A stretch of 31,410 bases of DNA from an uncultured Lachnospiraceae bacterium (GCA_910585855.1 CAJUGZ010000010.1:1-31410), one strand, 5' to 3'. Positions 1 through 8,934 are shown, counted from the stretch's first letter. Made by a program: numbers and translations. Notes: generated by a model from the sequence alone, not told the origin.

Positions 1-79
1 CCGAAATCAGAAGCCCTAGACTTTCTTACCGTTTGGAGCGGAGCAGGCAAAGAACAGGAGCAAATCGCCTCTGGCGTCC
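1..79 (+). repeat. Family 1 structured repeat, copy E (partial, 3' end only)
   Basis: The right-hand end of the 330-nt family 1 element seen in full at 2852-3181, 8529-8857 and 15257-15586. It keeps the conserved CAGAAG..CTAGACTTTCTT arm (about 8-28), the GGAGCGGAGC segment (34-44) and the terminal GGCGTCC (73-79). Its outer-stem arm (about 45-71) differs from those of all the full copies. The partner arm lies outside the window. Its end is 107 nt before the first gene start, the same side and orientation as the copies before 3241, 8935 and 15648. Confidence 0.75.
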
Positions 80-186
80 GGTGAAAGCCAACTTTTTCTG
101 GCAGCATTCTATTTTTAAAAGCCGAATAAAAGATAGAAGCAGGATGAACTTACAATGTTATAAAAACAACCGAAAGGATTTTATTT

Positions 187-1407
187 ATGAAGCGTTCACA
201 GATATTTACACTCGTATATTGCAGTTCAATGTTTGTATTAGGTTTTATTACCCTTTTGCTGTTTTTAAACGATCCGCAGGGAAGCCAAAGAAGCCTTCTT
301 TTTGTGGATCAGGATGATTATTTTATGGATTTTTTTAATACTTTAAATTATACGGCAGATCGAAATCCCTATCAAGTGGGCTATGGCGGACTGGTAAATC
401 GAAACTATCTGCCGTTTGCCTATTTGATTTTATATCCGTTTTCCAGACTAGGTGATTTTATCAATGAGCTGCCAAAGGATATCCGTCCAGAACAGGCAGC
501 AATGATTGGCTGTTTTGTATTTCTTATGATTTCTTTTGGTATGTTTTTTTATCTGATGTATGAAGGGAAAACAGGAAAAAGAATAGAAAAACTTTTTACG
601 ACACTGGCATGTGCTTGTTCTGGACTGATTCTCTACAATATAGACAGAGCAAATACAATAATTTTGGCAGTTGCTTTTTTATGGCTTTTTTTATTGTTTT
701 ATAAGGATGAAAACCCGATTTACCGACATATTGCACTGATGGGGCTTGCGATTTCTTCTGCATTAAAAGTATATCCGGTTATATTTGGTGTACTTCTTTT
801 ATATGAAAAACGTTGGAGGGATGCAGCATGGGCGGTTTTATATGGATTACTTGCGGTATTTTTGCCTTTTTTATTTTTCAAAGAAGGTTTTGCTGCTATT
901 CCCCAGCTTTTATACAATGTACAGTTAAACAGCAAAAAATACTATGGAGGGAGTTTTAGCATAGTCAGCAACCATATTTTCGATACGACTAATCTGATGT
1001 CCGCTGGTTTTTTTATAGCAAAACTGCTGATGCTTTTTATTGCTGCATTTGCCTGGACACAAAAAATATTTTGGAAACAGATTCTTTTATTGACTTGTGC
1101 ACTGCTGCTTTCCCCTACCCACAGCGGATATTACTGTGGGCTATATCTGTTTATTCCATTAATTTTCTTTTTAAACGAAGAAAATCACAGTAATTTAGAC
1201 TGGCTCTATCTTATTCTATTTATTTTAGCGGTCAGTCCTCTGCAGTTTCATATTACACTGCCGCAGACAAAATTATTCCGTGAAGAATTTGATAATTTTA
1301 TGCTGCAGAATATGGCAGTAATTGCAATTTATCTATGTTTAATTACAGAAACGCTAATTTCGTCAGTAAGGCGATGGAGTTTAAGAAAAAGTCAGGTAGC
1401 TACATGA
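187..1407 (+). CDS. GT87-like (DUF2029) integral-membrane glycosyltransferase
   Basis: A 406-residue protein that is almost entirely hydrophobic, with about ten membrane segments starting near residue 8. The stretch SALKVYPVIFG, about halfway along, is the Lys-Tyr-Pro signature of GT87/DUF2029 polyprenyl-phosphate-sugar dependent transferases. An early lumenal/extracellular loop (about 35-75) contains an acidic QDDYFMD patch, as GT-C enzymes do. By family it would move a sugar from a lipid carrier onto a growing glycan at the outer membrane face. The donor and acceptor cannot be read from sequence. An AAAGG ribosome site lies upstream. It overlaps the next gene by ATGA and so is probably translationally coupled to it. 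Function is inferred from topology and one motif. Confidence 0.72.
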   Translation: MKRSQIFTLVYCSSMFVLGFITLLLFLNDPQGSQRSLLFVDQDDYFMDFFNTLNYTADRNPYQVGYGGLVNRNYLPFAYLILYPFSRLGDFINELPKDIRPEQAAMIGCFVFLMISFGMFFYLMYEGKTGKRIEKLFTTLACACSGLILYNIDRANTIILAVAFLWLFLLFYKDENPIYRHIALMGLAISSALKVYPVIFGVLLLYEKRWRDAAWAVLYGLLAVFLPFLFFKEGFAAIPQLLYNVQLNSKKYYGGSFSIVSNHIFDTTNLMSAGFFIAKLLMLFIAAFAWTQKIFWKQILLLTCALLLSPTHSGYYCGLYLFIPLIFFLNEENHSNLDWLYLILFILAVSPLQFHITLPQTKLFREEFDNFMLQNMAVIAIYLCLITETLISSVRRWSLRKSQVAT

Positions 1408-2330
1408 AAGAGAAAAAAAGTTTAAGAAAAAAAGTAATAAAGATTGGTGGAGTTTTGCTTGCAGCAGCAATTCTGGGTTTTATGATAAAAGAATTGATAC
1501 AAAACTGGCAGGATATCCGCCCCTATCTGGTAAATGCAAAATTTGGCGTATTGGCAGCGGCGGTCGGACTCTATGCAATTGCCTTTTTAGCAACGGGATA
1601 CAACTGGGCTTATCTATTGTGGAGAATGGATCATCGGCTTGAAAAGAGGGACTATCTGCATATTCATATGGTATCGGCACTGGCAAGATATATTCCCGGA
1701 GGAATTTGGAATATTGTAGGGAAAGCCTATCTTTGTACAGAAAAAGGAGTAGAAAAATCTGCTACTACAGCTAGTATGATTTTGGAGTATGTATTTCAAA
1801 TTTTATCAAGCGGACTGTTTTTATTTTTCTTTCTGCCTGTTTTGATGCGGGAGTTTTTAACTCCGATCCTTACAGGGCTTTTTCTGGTATTGGCAATCGT
1901 TATTATCTGGCTGCTTCCATGGGCAGTTCGTATTGGGATGCAGATACTTGGAAAAGTATTTCGGGAGGATTTATCTAAAATGCAGATAAAAAACCGCTAT
2001 ATCTACCAGATTTTGCTTCAATATGTGGGAGTTTGGCTGTTTACTGGATTTGGATTGATTATATTGGTTTGGGCTTTTGAAGATATTAGCTGGATACAGG
2101 GCGTTTATCTGATGCTTTCCTATCCGATTTCCTGGGTAGCGGGGTTTTTAAGCCCTTCGCCAAATGGAATGGGGGTAAGAGAAGGAGTTCTTAGTTTGCT
2201 TTTAGGAGAGAGATATTCCTATGAACTACTTTTACTGATTACATTAACTACCCGGATTTGGACGATATTGGGGGAAGTACTGGCATTTATAGGATTTGAA
2301 GGTTACTATATACTACAAAAAAAGAGGTAG
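1404..2330 (+). CDS. Flippase-like / LPG-synthase TM domain membrane protein
   Basis: A 308-residue polytopic protein beginning with a basic segment (KEKKSLRKKVIK). It resembles the LPG_synthase_TM/UPF0104 family: an ARYIPGGIWNIVGKAYL block near residue 95 and a SPSPNGMGVREG block near residue 250 are typical of it. Members act as flippases or as the membrane half of lipid-modifying enzymes. In glycan loci they are usually listed as possible transporters of lipid-linked intermediates. The ATG at 1404 overlaps the upstream TGA at 1405-1407, so I prefer it to the in-frame start at 1335 inside the previous gene. No cytoplasmic lysyltransferase domain is present. The repeat region begins 12 nt after its stop. 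Confidence 0.75.
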   Translation: MKEKKSLRKKVIKIGGVLLAAAILGFMIKELIQNWQDIRPYLVNAKFGVLAAAVGLYAIAFLATGYNWAYLLWRMDHRLEKRDYLHIHMVSALARYIPGGIWNIVGKAYLCTEKGVEKSATTASMILEYVFQILSSGLFLFFFLPVLMREFLTPILTGLFLVLAIVIIWLLPWAVRIGMQILGKVFREDLSKMQIKNRYIYQILLQYVGVWLFTGFGLIILVWAFEDISWIQGVYLMLSYPISWVAGFLSPSPNGMGVREGVLSLLLGERYSYELLLLITLTTRIWTILGEVLAFIGFEGYYILQKKR

Positions 2331-2341
2331 ATAGACGGACA

Positions 2342-2672
2342 GGACGCCGGATCTTGGAAGTGGTATCCTGCTGCTGTTCCGACTCCGAAAAGCAAGAAGG
2401 TCTAAAGCTTCTGCATTTGGATGCATCCAACCGTCCGAACCGGGGCGCAATTCGCCCTTATAACAGCCAGAGCATTAGTGGTGTAAGGAAAGATTATACC
2501 AACCATAAGGTGTATCTTTCTCCTAAGTACGGGCTAAACACGCCCCTTTTTTTGCACATACTGCATGGAAGCAGCATGTGCAAAAAATCCTAGGTGTTCT
2601 AGGCAGAAGCTAAGACCTTCTAGCTTTTCTACGAAGTCACTGCAGCAGGATACCACTTCCAAGATCCAGCTG
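2342..2672 (-). repeat. Family 1 structured repeat, copy A (inverted orientation)
   Basis: A 331-nt element running from GGACGCC (2342-2348) to the complement of CAGCTGGATC (2663-2672). The outer arms 2349-2374 and 2642-2667 are a perfect 26-bp inverted repeat. A second imperfect stem pairs about 2385-2415 with 2603-2630. A central palindrome (2554-2581) is flanked by seven T and six A, so it would act as a terminator on either strand. The GGGGCGCAATTCGCCC block (about 2440-2457) can pair with GGGCTAAACACGCCCC (about 2531-2546). On the minus strand the central hairpin mismatch becomes a G-U wobble, which suggests the minus strand is the structured RNA. It starts 12 nt after a stop codon. Confidence 0.85.
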
Positions 2673-2783
2673 TCTTTTCCATCAGGAAGGGATAGAGCGC
2701 ACATTTTCGCAAAGATTTTAGTTTTGGAAGATATGTGGATTTTTTATAGTAATTGGGTTTGCTGTGAAGGAAATTATTGGAAC

Positions 2784-2855
2784 TAGGAAATCTGAGTTTG
2801 TTATGGAAAAAACAGCTAAGTATAGGAAATCTAAGTTTATTGTGGAAGAAACAGC
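2784..2855. repeat. Imperfect tandem duplication, 33-nt unit with 39-nt period
   Basis: TAGGAAATCTGAGTTTG.. at 2784-2816 and TAGGAAATCTAAGTTTA.. at 2823-2855 match at 29 of 33 positions. Both units end in ACAGC; in the second copy this is the left terminus of family 1 copy B. The 179-nt spacer 2673-2851 between copies A and B otherwise shows no gene. Confidence 0.7.
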
Positions 2856-3181
2856 CGGATTCAGAAAGTTGGGGGCGACTGCAGTGACTTCGTAGGAAAG
2901 TTAGAAGGTCTTATACTTCTGCTTAGAACACCTAGGATTTTTTGCACATGCTGCTTTCATGCAGTGTGTGCAAAAAAAGGGGCGTGTTTAGCCCGTATTC
3001 AGGAGAAGGATGCATCTTGTGGTTGGTGTGATTTCCTTACACTACTAACGTTTTGGTTGTTATAAGGGCGAATTGCGCCCCGGTTCGGACGGTTGGATGC
3101 ATCTGGATGCAGAAGTTTAGACCTTCTTACTTTCTGGAGAGCGGAACTGCAGCCGCCCCCAACTTTCTGAATTTGGCGTCC
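2852..3181 (+). repeat. Family 1 structured repeat, copy B
   Basis: A 330-nt element from CAGCCGGATT (2852) to GGCGTCC (3175-3181). The outer arms 2859-2884 and 3147-3172 pair at 25 of 26 positions, with a sequence unrelated to that of copy A. The inner core is nearly identical to the reverse complement of copy A: a central hairpin (2944-2971) between T6 and A7, GGGGCG..AGCCC (about 2979-2994) pairing with GGGC..CGCCCC, and the GGTTCGGACGGTTGGATGCA segment. The element ends 59 nt before the TTG start at 3241, so it lies in that gene's upstream leader. Copies A and B together form a large inverted pair. Confidence 0.85.
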
Positions 3182-3240
3182 GGTTCAGAAAAGCTTTGGT
3201 ATTTGGCTTAGAAAAACCTATATTGCAGGAGGATTGTAAA

Positions 3241-4197
3241 TTGAAGAAAAAAACACTTTTTATTACAACCAAAAATTTGGATTATTTACGTAATACACAG
3301 GAAATAAATCTTCTGAAATCGAAAGATCGGGAAGTGGATATGATTGGTTCTTTTTCAGGCAGTTATTTGAAACGTCTTTTTACGGTTTATAGGAAGTTGT
3401 TGTTTTGTAGGGTAAAAGATTATAGTGAGATTTTTATAGGATTTGCTCCTCAGTTGGTTCTTCCGTTTTGGGCATGGAAATTTCGAAAAAAATCGGTTGT
3501 AGTTGATTTTTTTATTTCGATGTATGATACCTTGGTGTTTGATCGGAAGAAATTTAGGCAGGGGAGTTTGATCGGGAAGTTTTTGAAGTATTTGGATCGG
3601 AAGACGATTTCGCTTGCAGATTGGATTATTTGTGATACAAAGGAGCATGGGAAGTATTTTGCAGAGGAATTTGGGGCTTCTTTTCAGAAGATGTATACTT
3701 TGTATCTGGAAGCAGATACTTGTATTTATTATCCTAGGGACAAGAAAAAAAATGGGGATTTTTTTGAAGTACTTTATTTTGGGAGTATTCTGCCTTTACA
3801 AGGCGTTGATATTGTGTTAAAATCAGCACAGATTTTGCGGAAGAATCGTGAGATCCATTTTACTTTGATTGGACCGATTGAGGGAAGTTATAAGAAAGTG
3901 GAAAGTGATACGATTACTTATATCTCGTGGCTTTCACAGGAGCAGCTTGCGGATGCGATTGCTCAGGCTGATTTGTGTTTGGCAGGGCATTTTAATAAAG
4001 AGATTGCGAAAGCTAGGCGGACGATTCCCGGAAAGGCTTATATTTATCGTGCTATGGAAAAACCTATGATATTAGGGGAGAATCCGGCTAATCGGGAGCT
4101 TTATTCGGAAGAGATGGATGGAATTTATTTTGTAGAAATGGGAAACCCGCAGGCACTTGCTAGGAAGATTCTTGAAATTAAAGGAGAAGACGAATGA
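3241..4197 (+). CDS. GT4-family glycosyltransferase (GT-B fold)
   Basis: A 318-residue soluble protein. The C-terminal half has the GT4 pattern: LYFGSILPLQGVDIVLKSA (strand and helix after the hinge), FTLIGPIEG, ITYISWLSQEQLADAIAQADLCL, and a donor-binding region ending in GKAYIYRAMEKPMILGENPANRE. The N-terminal half carries KKKTLFITTKNLDYLRN, the acceptor-side Rossmann start. It would transfer a sugar from a nucleotide donor to a lipid-linked acceptor in the cytoplasm. A TTG start at 3241 is chosen because AGGAGG lies at 3228-3233, eight bases upstream. The in-frame ATG at 3196 would put this ribosome site inside the gene. It overlaps the next gene by ATGA. Confidence 0.82.
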   Translation: MKKKTLFITTKNLDYLRNTQEINLLKSKDREVDMIGSFSGSYLKRLFTVYRKLLFCRVKDYSEIFIGFAPQLVLPFWAWKFRKKSVVVDFFISMYDTLVFDRKKFRQGSLIGKFLKYLDRKTISLADWIICDTKEHGKYFAEEFGASFQKMYTLYLEADTCIYYPRDKKKNGDFFEVLYFGSILPLQGVDIVLKSAQILRKNREIHFTLIGPIEGSYKKVESDTITYISWLSQEQLADAIAQADLCLAGHFNKEIAKARRTIPGKAYIYRAMEKPMILGENPANRELYSEEMDGIYFVEMGNPQALARKILEIKGEDE

Positions 4198-5153
4198 AAC
4201 TGATAATTCAGATACCTTGCTATAATGAAGAGGAAACACTTCATATTGCATTAAATGATTTGCCCAGACAGATTGATGGGATTGATAAGATTGAATATTT
4301 GATTATTAATGATGGAAGTAAGGATAAGACAGTAGAGGTTGCCAGAAAATGGGGTGTGAATTATGTCGTGAATTTTAGACGAAATAAGGGGCTGGCTTAT
4401 GGATTTATGGCGGGGTTGGATGCCTGTTTGAGAAACGGGGCGGATATTATTGTAAATACGGATGCAGACAATCAATATGTGGCAGCGGATATTGAGAAGT
4501 TGGTTCGACCGATTTTAGAGGGAAAGACAGATATTGTGATTGGGGAGCGTCCGATCGATCAGACAGCACATTTTTCTCCTCTAAAAAAGAAGCTGCAGCA
4601 TTTTGGAAGTTATGTGGTGCGGATTGCTTCTAAGACAGATATTCCAGATGCACCAAGCGGGTTTCGGGCTTACAGCAGAGATGCGGCAATGCATTTAAAT
4701 GTAGTAAATGAATATACGTATACGTTGGAAACGATTGTACAGGCAGGGCGGGAGAAGATTGCTATGACTTCTGTACCGATTCGTACCAATCCAGAACTTC
4801 GCAAATCCCGGTTGTTTAAAAGTATGTTTGGATATGTGAAAAAGTCGATTGTTACGATTGTACGGGCTTTTGTCATGTATAAGCCAATGCAGTTTTTTTC
4901 ACTTGTCGGCGGGACAGTGTTTGCACTTGGATTTATTCTTGGAGTTCGTTTTTTGGTGTTTATTGCAATGGGAGAAGGGAACGGACATGTACAGTCCCTT
5001 ATATTGGCAAGTACTTTGATGATGCTTGGATTTCAGACTTTTATTGTGGGACTTCAGGCAGATATTATTGCAGCAAATAGAAAGATTTTAGAAGATATTC
5101 AGTATCGGGTAAGAAAGATGGATTACGACAATGATATTAAAAAAGAAGATTAA
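4194..5153 (+). CDS. GT2 glycosyltransferase, DPM1/GtrB-like with C-terminal membrane anchor
   Basis: A 319-residue protein with an N-terminal GT-A domain: IQIPCYNEEETL at 6-17, LIINDGSKDKT about 37-47, and a DAD metal/donor motif at 90-92 (NTDADNQY). Two hydrophobic segments follow, about 235-260 and 268-290, ending in ADIIAANRKILEDIQY. This arrangement is that of dolichol- or undecaprenyl-phosphate sugar synthases, which make the lipid-linked monosaccharide donor used by membrane GT-C enzymes. The neighbouring YfhO-like and GT87-like proteins are plausible users of such a donor (inference). Both ends overlap neighbours: ATGA upstream and 23 nt downstream. Confidence 0.85.
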   Translation: MKLIIQIPCYNEEETLHIALNDLPRQIDGIDKIEYLIINDGSKDKTVEVARKWGVNYVVNFRRNKGLAYGFMAGLDACLRNGADIIVNTDADNQYVAADIEKLVRPILEGKTDIVIGERPIDQTAHFSPLKKKLQHFGSYVVRIASKTDIPDAPSGFRAYSRDAAMHLNVVNEYTYTLETIVQAGREKIAMTSVPIRTNPELRKSRLFKSMFGYVKKSIVTIVRAFVMYKPMQFFSLVGGTVFALGFILGVRFLVFIAMGEGNGHVQSLILASTLMMLGFQTFIVGLQADIIAANRKILEDIQYRVRKMDYDNDIKKED

Positions 5154-7953
5154 TACGTTTTTGCGGGCGAACTGGCCGATTCTTTTAGGAATTTTAGGGG
5201 CAGTTCTTTATGTGTATCGGGATATGATATTTGGAATGTATCGTTTGTCTTATTCTAATCTGGTTTACCGTATGATTCCTTGGAAAAGTTTAAATGTCGA
5301 TACAAAAGGTCCGATTCTTTCCGATACAATGGATAATTTGATTCAGACGATTTTTTCTACGATGAGAAGCGGGGAGTCCTACCAGTTTTGGAACAATATG
5401 ATTGGAATGGGAGCAAAAGAGGATATTTCGATTGTGATGTATCCGCTTTATCTTTTATATCTGCTTCCGCTTGGAGCAGCAACATGGATAAAGTCAGTAT
5501 TTCAGTTTATTATGGCTTTTTTTGCTATGTACTTGCTGGTTCGGGAGTTAGGATGTCAAAAACTGCCTGCAGTACTGAGCGGAATTTTATATACATTTTG
5601 TTCATCGCTGGTATGCTGGCATAGCTGGCCGCATAGTGATGTGGCGATGTTTGCACCTTTTGCTTTTTTATTGGTATGGAGATTGGTTCAAAAAAGAAAG
5701 GTATCGGATGCAATATGGCTGGCACTGATACTTTATCTTATGCTGGCAGCAGGGATGCCTACATTTGCTGCTTATTTTTTATATTTATTGGGATTTTGGA
5801 TTGTAGTTCTCACTATTCATCGATATCGAAAAGATATTCGAAAGATTGCGACTGTCTTTTGCGAGTTTGGCAGTTCGGTTGTAACAGCAGGACTGCTCAG
5901 CTTTCCCTATACAGCACAACTTTTGCTTTCGGTAGGCTCGAATGGCTATACAGAGTCCAGACGAAATCAGGGATATGATACATTGGAAGCCTTTTATCTC
6001 TCCCTTTCTTATTATCCAGATTGGACGCAGGAGTTAGATCGGCATTTTAATGAATGTACCTTTTATATCGGAATGATTGGACTGATTTTGCTGTTTTGTA
6101 CATTTATTCGGCTGCATAAACGAAAAAATATCTGGTATTGGGCAGGATCGGCATTGGTACTGCTGCTTTTGATCTATACTCACTCACTGGATTTTATTTA
6201 TACAAAACTGCCGGCAGTTAATACTTCCAATAAGTTTCGGGTTTTAGTACTTTTTAACTTTACAATATCCATTTTATCCGGGTTTCATATAGATGATATG
6301 ATGCGAAACCGGGAATACTATAAAAAACATTGGTATCTGTTGCTGCCTGCTGTCTTTCTGGTATTGGGCGGCTGGGTATTTTTTTCCGAATTGGACTGGT
6401 CGTTACTTTCAGAAACACTCACAGATACAAAAATACTTGTTTTATGCTACATTCTAATCAGTGCACTCTGTCTGTTTTTTTACGCATGGTGGGGAAGAAA
6501 GGAAATCCTAGCTTTTCTTTGCATCATTGCCGTTTTCGATTTAGGAGGTTTTGCCAGCAGCTATTTGCCTTTTATTGAGAAAGGAGCAAAAGACATTCCA
6601 GATGCCACCGATTCAATTGCATATTTACAGGAGCATACAACGAACGGAGAACGAATTACAGCCGTAGACACATGGACCTTTTTCCCAAACATGAATGTAT
6701 TTTACGGATTAAAAGATTCCCGTTCTCACAATTTAATTAACACAAATGCGGATTTAACCTTATACTTTAGCATAATGGACGAATGGTATTATACCACTCC
6801 TACACGCACGGCTGTTTGGGAGATTCAAAATTATAACTTACTAAAATATCTTGGTGTAAAATATATTGCAGATACAAAAAAATACGAAATGGTATCCTAT
6901 ATAGAAGATCGGGACGGACAGACTTCCGTAGGGGATCTGCACAGTGAAAAATATGTTCGGCAGACATTTACTGTAAATCGGGACGAGTTTTCCTGTCTTC
7001 AGATTCAGGCAGCTACTTTTGGAAACACATATGACAGTAAAGAAGAACTTCGTCTGCAGCTTTTAGAAAAGGAAAGCGGGCGTATAATCTGTGAGAAAGG
7101 CTATCCCCTTTTTATGCTGGTAGACAACGGATATCTTTTGATGGAATTTGATACCATTAAAGATTCTGCCGGAAAGACCTATGAACTATATATTTATAAT
7201 ACGGCACAAACAGAAAAACTTCCCGTTACCGTATGGCGATCTGGAAAGAACGCATATCGGGGGGATTTAATTGTAAATGGAGAAAAAATAGATGCCGATT
7301 TAATTTTATCGCTTGGATTCACCGATAAAAACTGGATTCCTATTTATGATGGAAAAGATGGACTGTTTATTAAGCAGCTAAACGAATGGACTGAACGGTT
7401 TATTCTTTGCGATACCGCCTTTATCGGAGATTCCGAAATGACAACACTTGCTTGGATGGCAGAAGAGTTTTTACCGAATACCGTTTTTATTTCTACCGAT
7501 TACTATAAAGGGAGTATAACAGAAGCCCTTTTATGGGAAAAACTAAGAACAATAAAGTCAACGGATATTAGAAATGCCCCTTATGGTCAGATCTCATTTG
7601 GAAAGCTGACAGATGCAGACAAAGTTCGGTTAGTTTCAGAAAAAGATGATAGTACCGTTTTGGAAGTTTCACTCTCTGAGGGACGGTTTTTATTGTTTAA
7701 TGAGTATTATGATGACGAATGGGCGGTTTATATTGACGGAGAACGAGCCGAATTATTTAAAGCTAATTTTTTGATGCGGGCGGTTTATTTGCCGGAAAGT
7801 GGGACACATACAGTAGAATTTCGGTATGAACCTTGGTCTGTTTGGAAACTGATTGGAGTTGCAGGAGTTGGAGTGATTCTTTTGATTACAGGAATTGTGT
7901 TTCAGAAGCGAATTCAGAAAAAAGTGGATGTTTTCTGCACTACATTTGAATAA
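5131..7953 (+). CDS. YfhO-family membrane protein (GT-C-like)
   Basis: A 940-residue protein with about a dozen membrane segments in the first 460 residues, a large extracytoplasmic domain (about 470-895) and a final membrane helix near 905-925 (VAGVGVILLITGIVF). The early SYQFWNNMIGMGAKEDI stretch, the CWHSWPHSDVAMFAPFAFL region and the late EYYDDEWAVYIDGERAELFKAN segment are typical of YfhO/DUF2298-type proteins. In Bacillus, family members are needed for glycosylating wall or lipoteichoic polymers with a lipid-linked sugar. The start lies 23 nt inside the previous gene. Family repeats begin immediately after the stop. The assignment rests on topology and recognised sequence character, not on a catalytic motif. 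Confidence 0.8.
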   Translation: MILKKKINTFLRANWPILLGILGAVLYVYRDMIFGMYRLSYSNLVYRMIPWKSLNVDTKGPILSDTMDNLIQTIFSTMRSGESYQFWNNMIGMGAKEDISIVMYPLYLLYLLPLGAATWIKSVFQFIMAFFAMYLLVRELGCQKLPAVLSGILYTFCSSLVCWHSWPHSDVAMFAPFAFLLVWRLVQKRKVSDAIWLALILYLMLAAGMPTFAAYFLYLLGFWIVVLTIHRYRKDIRKIATVFCEFGSSVVTAGLLSFPYTAQLLLSVGSNGYTESRRNQGYDTLEAFYLSLSYYPDWTQELDRHFNECTFYIGMIGLILLFCTFIRLHKRKNIWYWAGSALVLLLLIYTHSLDFIYTKLPAVNTSNKFRVLVLFNFTISILSGFHIDDMMRNREYYKKHWYLLLPAVFLVLGGWVFFSELDWSLLSETLTDTKILVLCYILISALCLFFYAWWGRKEILAFLCIIAVFDLGGFASSYLPFIEKGAKDIPDATDSIAYLQEHTTNGERITAVDTWTFFPNMNVFYGLKDSRSHNLINTNADLTLYFSIMDEWYYTTPTRTAVWEIQNYNLLKYLGVKYIADTKKYEMVSYIEDRDGQTSVGDLHSEKYVRQTFTVNRDEFSCLQIQAATFGNTYDSKEELRLQLLEKESGRIICEKGYPLFMLVDNGYLLMEFDTIKDSAGKTYELYIYNTAQTEKLPVTVWRSGKNAYRGDLIVNGEKIDADLILSLGFTDKNWIPIYDGKDGLFIKQLNEWTERFILCDTAFIGDSEMTTLAWMAEEFLPNTVFISTDYYKGSITEALLWEKLRTIKSTDIRNAPYGQISFGKLTDADKVRLVSEKDDSTVLEVSLSEGRFLLFNEYYDDEWAVYIDGERAELFKANFLMRAVYLPESGTHTVEFRYEPWSVWKLIGVAGVGVILLITGIVFQKRIQKKVDVFCTTFE

Positions 7954-7954
7954 A

Positions 7955-7969
7955 TCGGACGCCGGAATC
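7955..7969 (+). repeat. Isolated extra copy of the repeat terminus
   Basis: TCGGACGCCGGAATC at 7955-7969 recurs exactly at 7996-8010, where it begins the full family 2 element. The first copy sits right behind the YfhO stop and has no partner arm, so it looks like a truncated or partly duplicated terminus. Confidence 0.7.
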
Positions 7970-7997
7970 AGAGGAGAAATGTGATTGGTCTATAGTC

Positions 7998-8143
7998 GGA
8001 CGCCGGAATCGGAAGGGAAGTCTGCTCCGGGCCCGCTTTCGCTTAGCATTTCCTCGTAGCGGACACTAAGGTGCTAAAGTACAGCACCTAAGTGCCGACG
8101 GGAAATGATGACCCTGCGCAGACCACCCTTCCGATTCCGGCTG
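7998..8143. repeat. Family 2 structured repeat, copy a (146 nt)
   Basis: Starts GGACGCC (7998-8004) and ends CCGGCTG (8137-8143). The outer stem pairs GGAATCGGAAGGG (8005-8017) with CCCTTCCGATTCC (8126-8138), then TCTGC with GCAGA past a 3x3 internal loop. The conserved core carries GCTTAGCATTTCCTCGTAGC and, on the other side, AAGTGCCGACGGGAAATGAT, which pair through TTTCC/GGAAA, CGT/ACG, CGG/CCG and CACT/AGTG. A central hairpin is AGGTGCT (8069-8075) with AGCACCT (8083-8089). Near-identical cores occur at 13242 and 14686. The coding strand of any RNA is not clear from wobble pairs. Confidence 0.85.
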
Positions 8144-8528
8144 TGTATTCCAAACAGAAAGTAAAGTTGCCTAGGAACGTTGTAGCAAATAGTTTTTTTC
8201 CTTCCTGCAGCGAATAAATTTGTAGTGGATATAAATGAGAATGAATTTACTAGACTAGAATTATATGAGATTTTTTATCCGTAGCAGGTGACTCCATTTG
8301 AAGTGTTCACTGTAGTATTAAAATTTGCAATAAAGATTAAGATAAAATAGAATATATCAAGGTAATTGATATAATTTCTGCAAGTCGATTTTTGTTAAAA
8401 TCATATTATATTATTGTAAAAGTTTGTTTCATGTTTTATAGTGGAAAAGCGTCAACCAGACTTTTATTTGTGATGGTGTCGAGTGTATTTAGGTTCATTA
8501 TAGATATAATTGTTTTGGTTGGAATACT
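8144..8528. other. Spacer without a recognisable intact gene
   Basis: A/T-rich 385 nt between a family 2 and a family 1 repeat. In one + frame, 8216-8350 reads KFVVDINENEFTRLELYEIF, then a stop at TAG, then QVTPFEVFTVVLKFAIK and another stop. This looks like a decayed protein-coding remnant that I cannot assign. The open frame from 8392 runs into the repeat at 8529 and is not convincing as a gene. Confidence 0.4.
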
Positions 8529-8857
8529 CAGTCGGATTGGAGAAAGCGTTTGGGATTGCAGCGCCTTCGGAGAAAAGTTAGAAGGTCTTGGACTTCTGCT
8601 TCAATAGTAGAATTTTTTGCACGTGCTGCCAGGCGCAGTGCGTGCAAAAAAAGGGGCGTGTTTAGCCCATTGTGTAGAGAAGGGAATAGCTTGTGGCTGG
8701 ATGATTTTTTCTTATGTTAGTTAAGTTTTGGCTGCCAAATGGGCGAATTGCGCCCCGGTTCGTCCGGTTGGATGCATCTGTCGGCAGAAGTCTTAGACCT
8801 TCTTGCTTTTCGGAGAGTCAAGCAGCAATCTCAAATGCTTCCTCCAGTCCGGCGTCC
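8529..8857 (+). repeat. Family 1 structured repeat, copy C
   Basis: A 329-nt element from CAGTCGGATT (8529) to GGCGTCC (8851-8857). The outer arms 8534-8562 and 8822-8850 pair over 29 positions with 24 Watson-Crick, 3 G-U and 2 mismatches. The central hairpin 8619-8645 lies between T6 and A7. It has GCACG..CGTGC where copies A, B and D have GCACA..TGTGC, a compensatory A-U to G-C change. GGGGCG..AGCCC and GGGC..CGCCCC form an inner long-range stem. The element ends 77 nt before the start at 8935. Confidence 0.85.
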
Positions 8858-8934
8858 GCTATGGGAATACATTTTGCAGCGATTTTTCCCCAATATGGAT
8901 CAAATTTTATTATGATTAGGAGTGGTAGAATGTT

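Noticed and set aside
33..317. Open frame of 94 codons overlapping the first gene
   Set aside because: It starts within repeat copy E, has no ribosome site and runs against the clear GT87-like frame.
2354..2786. Two open frames within the gap 2331-3240
   Set aside because: They translate the family 1 hairpin arms; composition and inverted-repeat structure explain them.
2342..3181. Repeat pair as a CRISPR array or integron attC cassettes
   Set aside because: There are no short regularly spaced direct repeats, and the ends lack the GTT/AAC core sites of attC. No cas or integrase gene is near.
8392..8607. 71-codon open frame before the tandem GT2 gene
   Set aside because: Half lies in repeat copy C, and it has no ribosome site or protein similarity that I can see.
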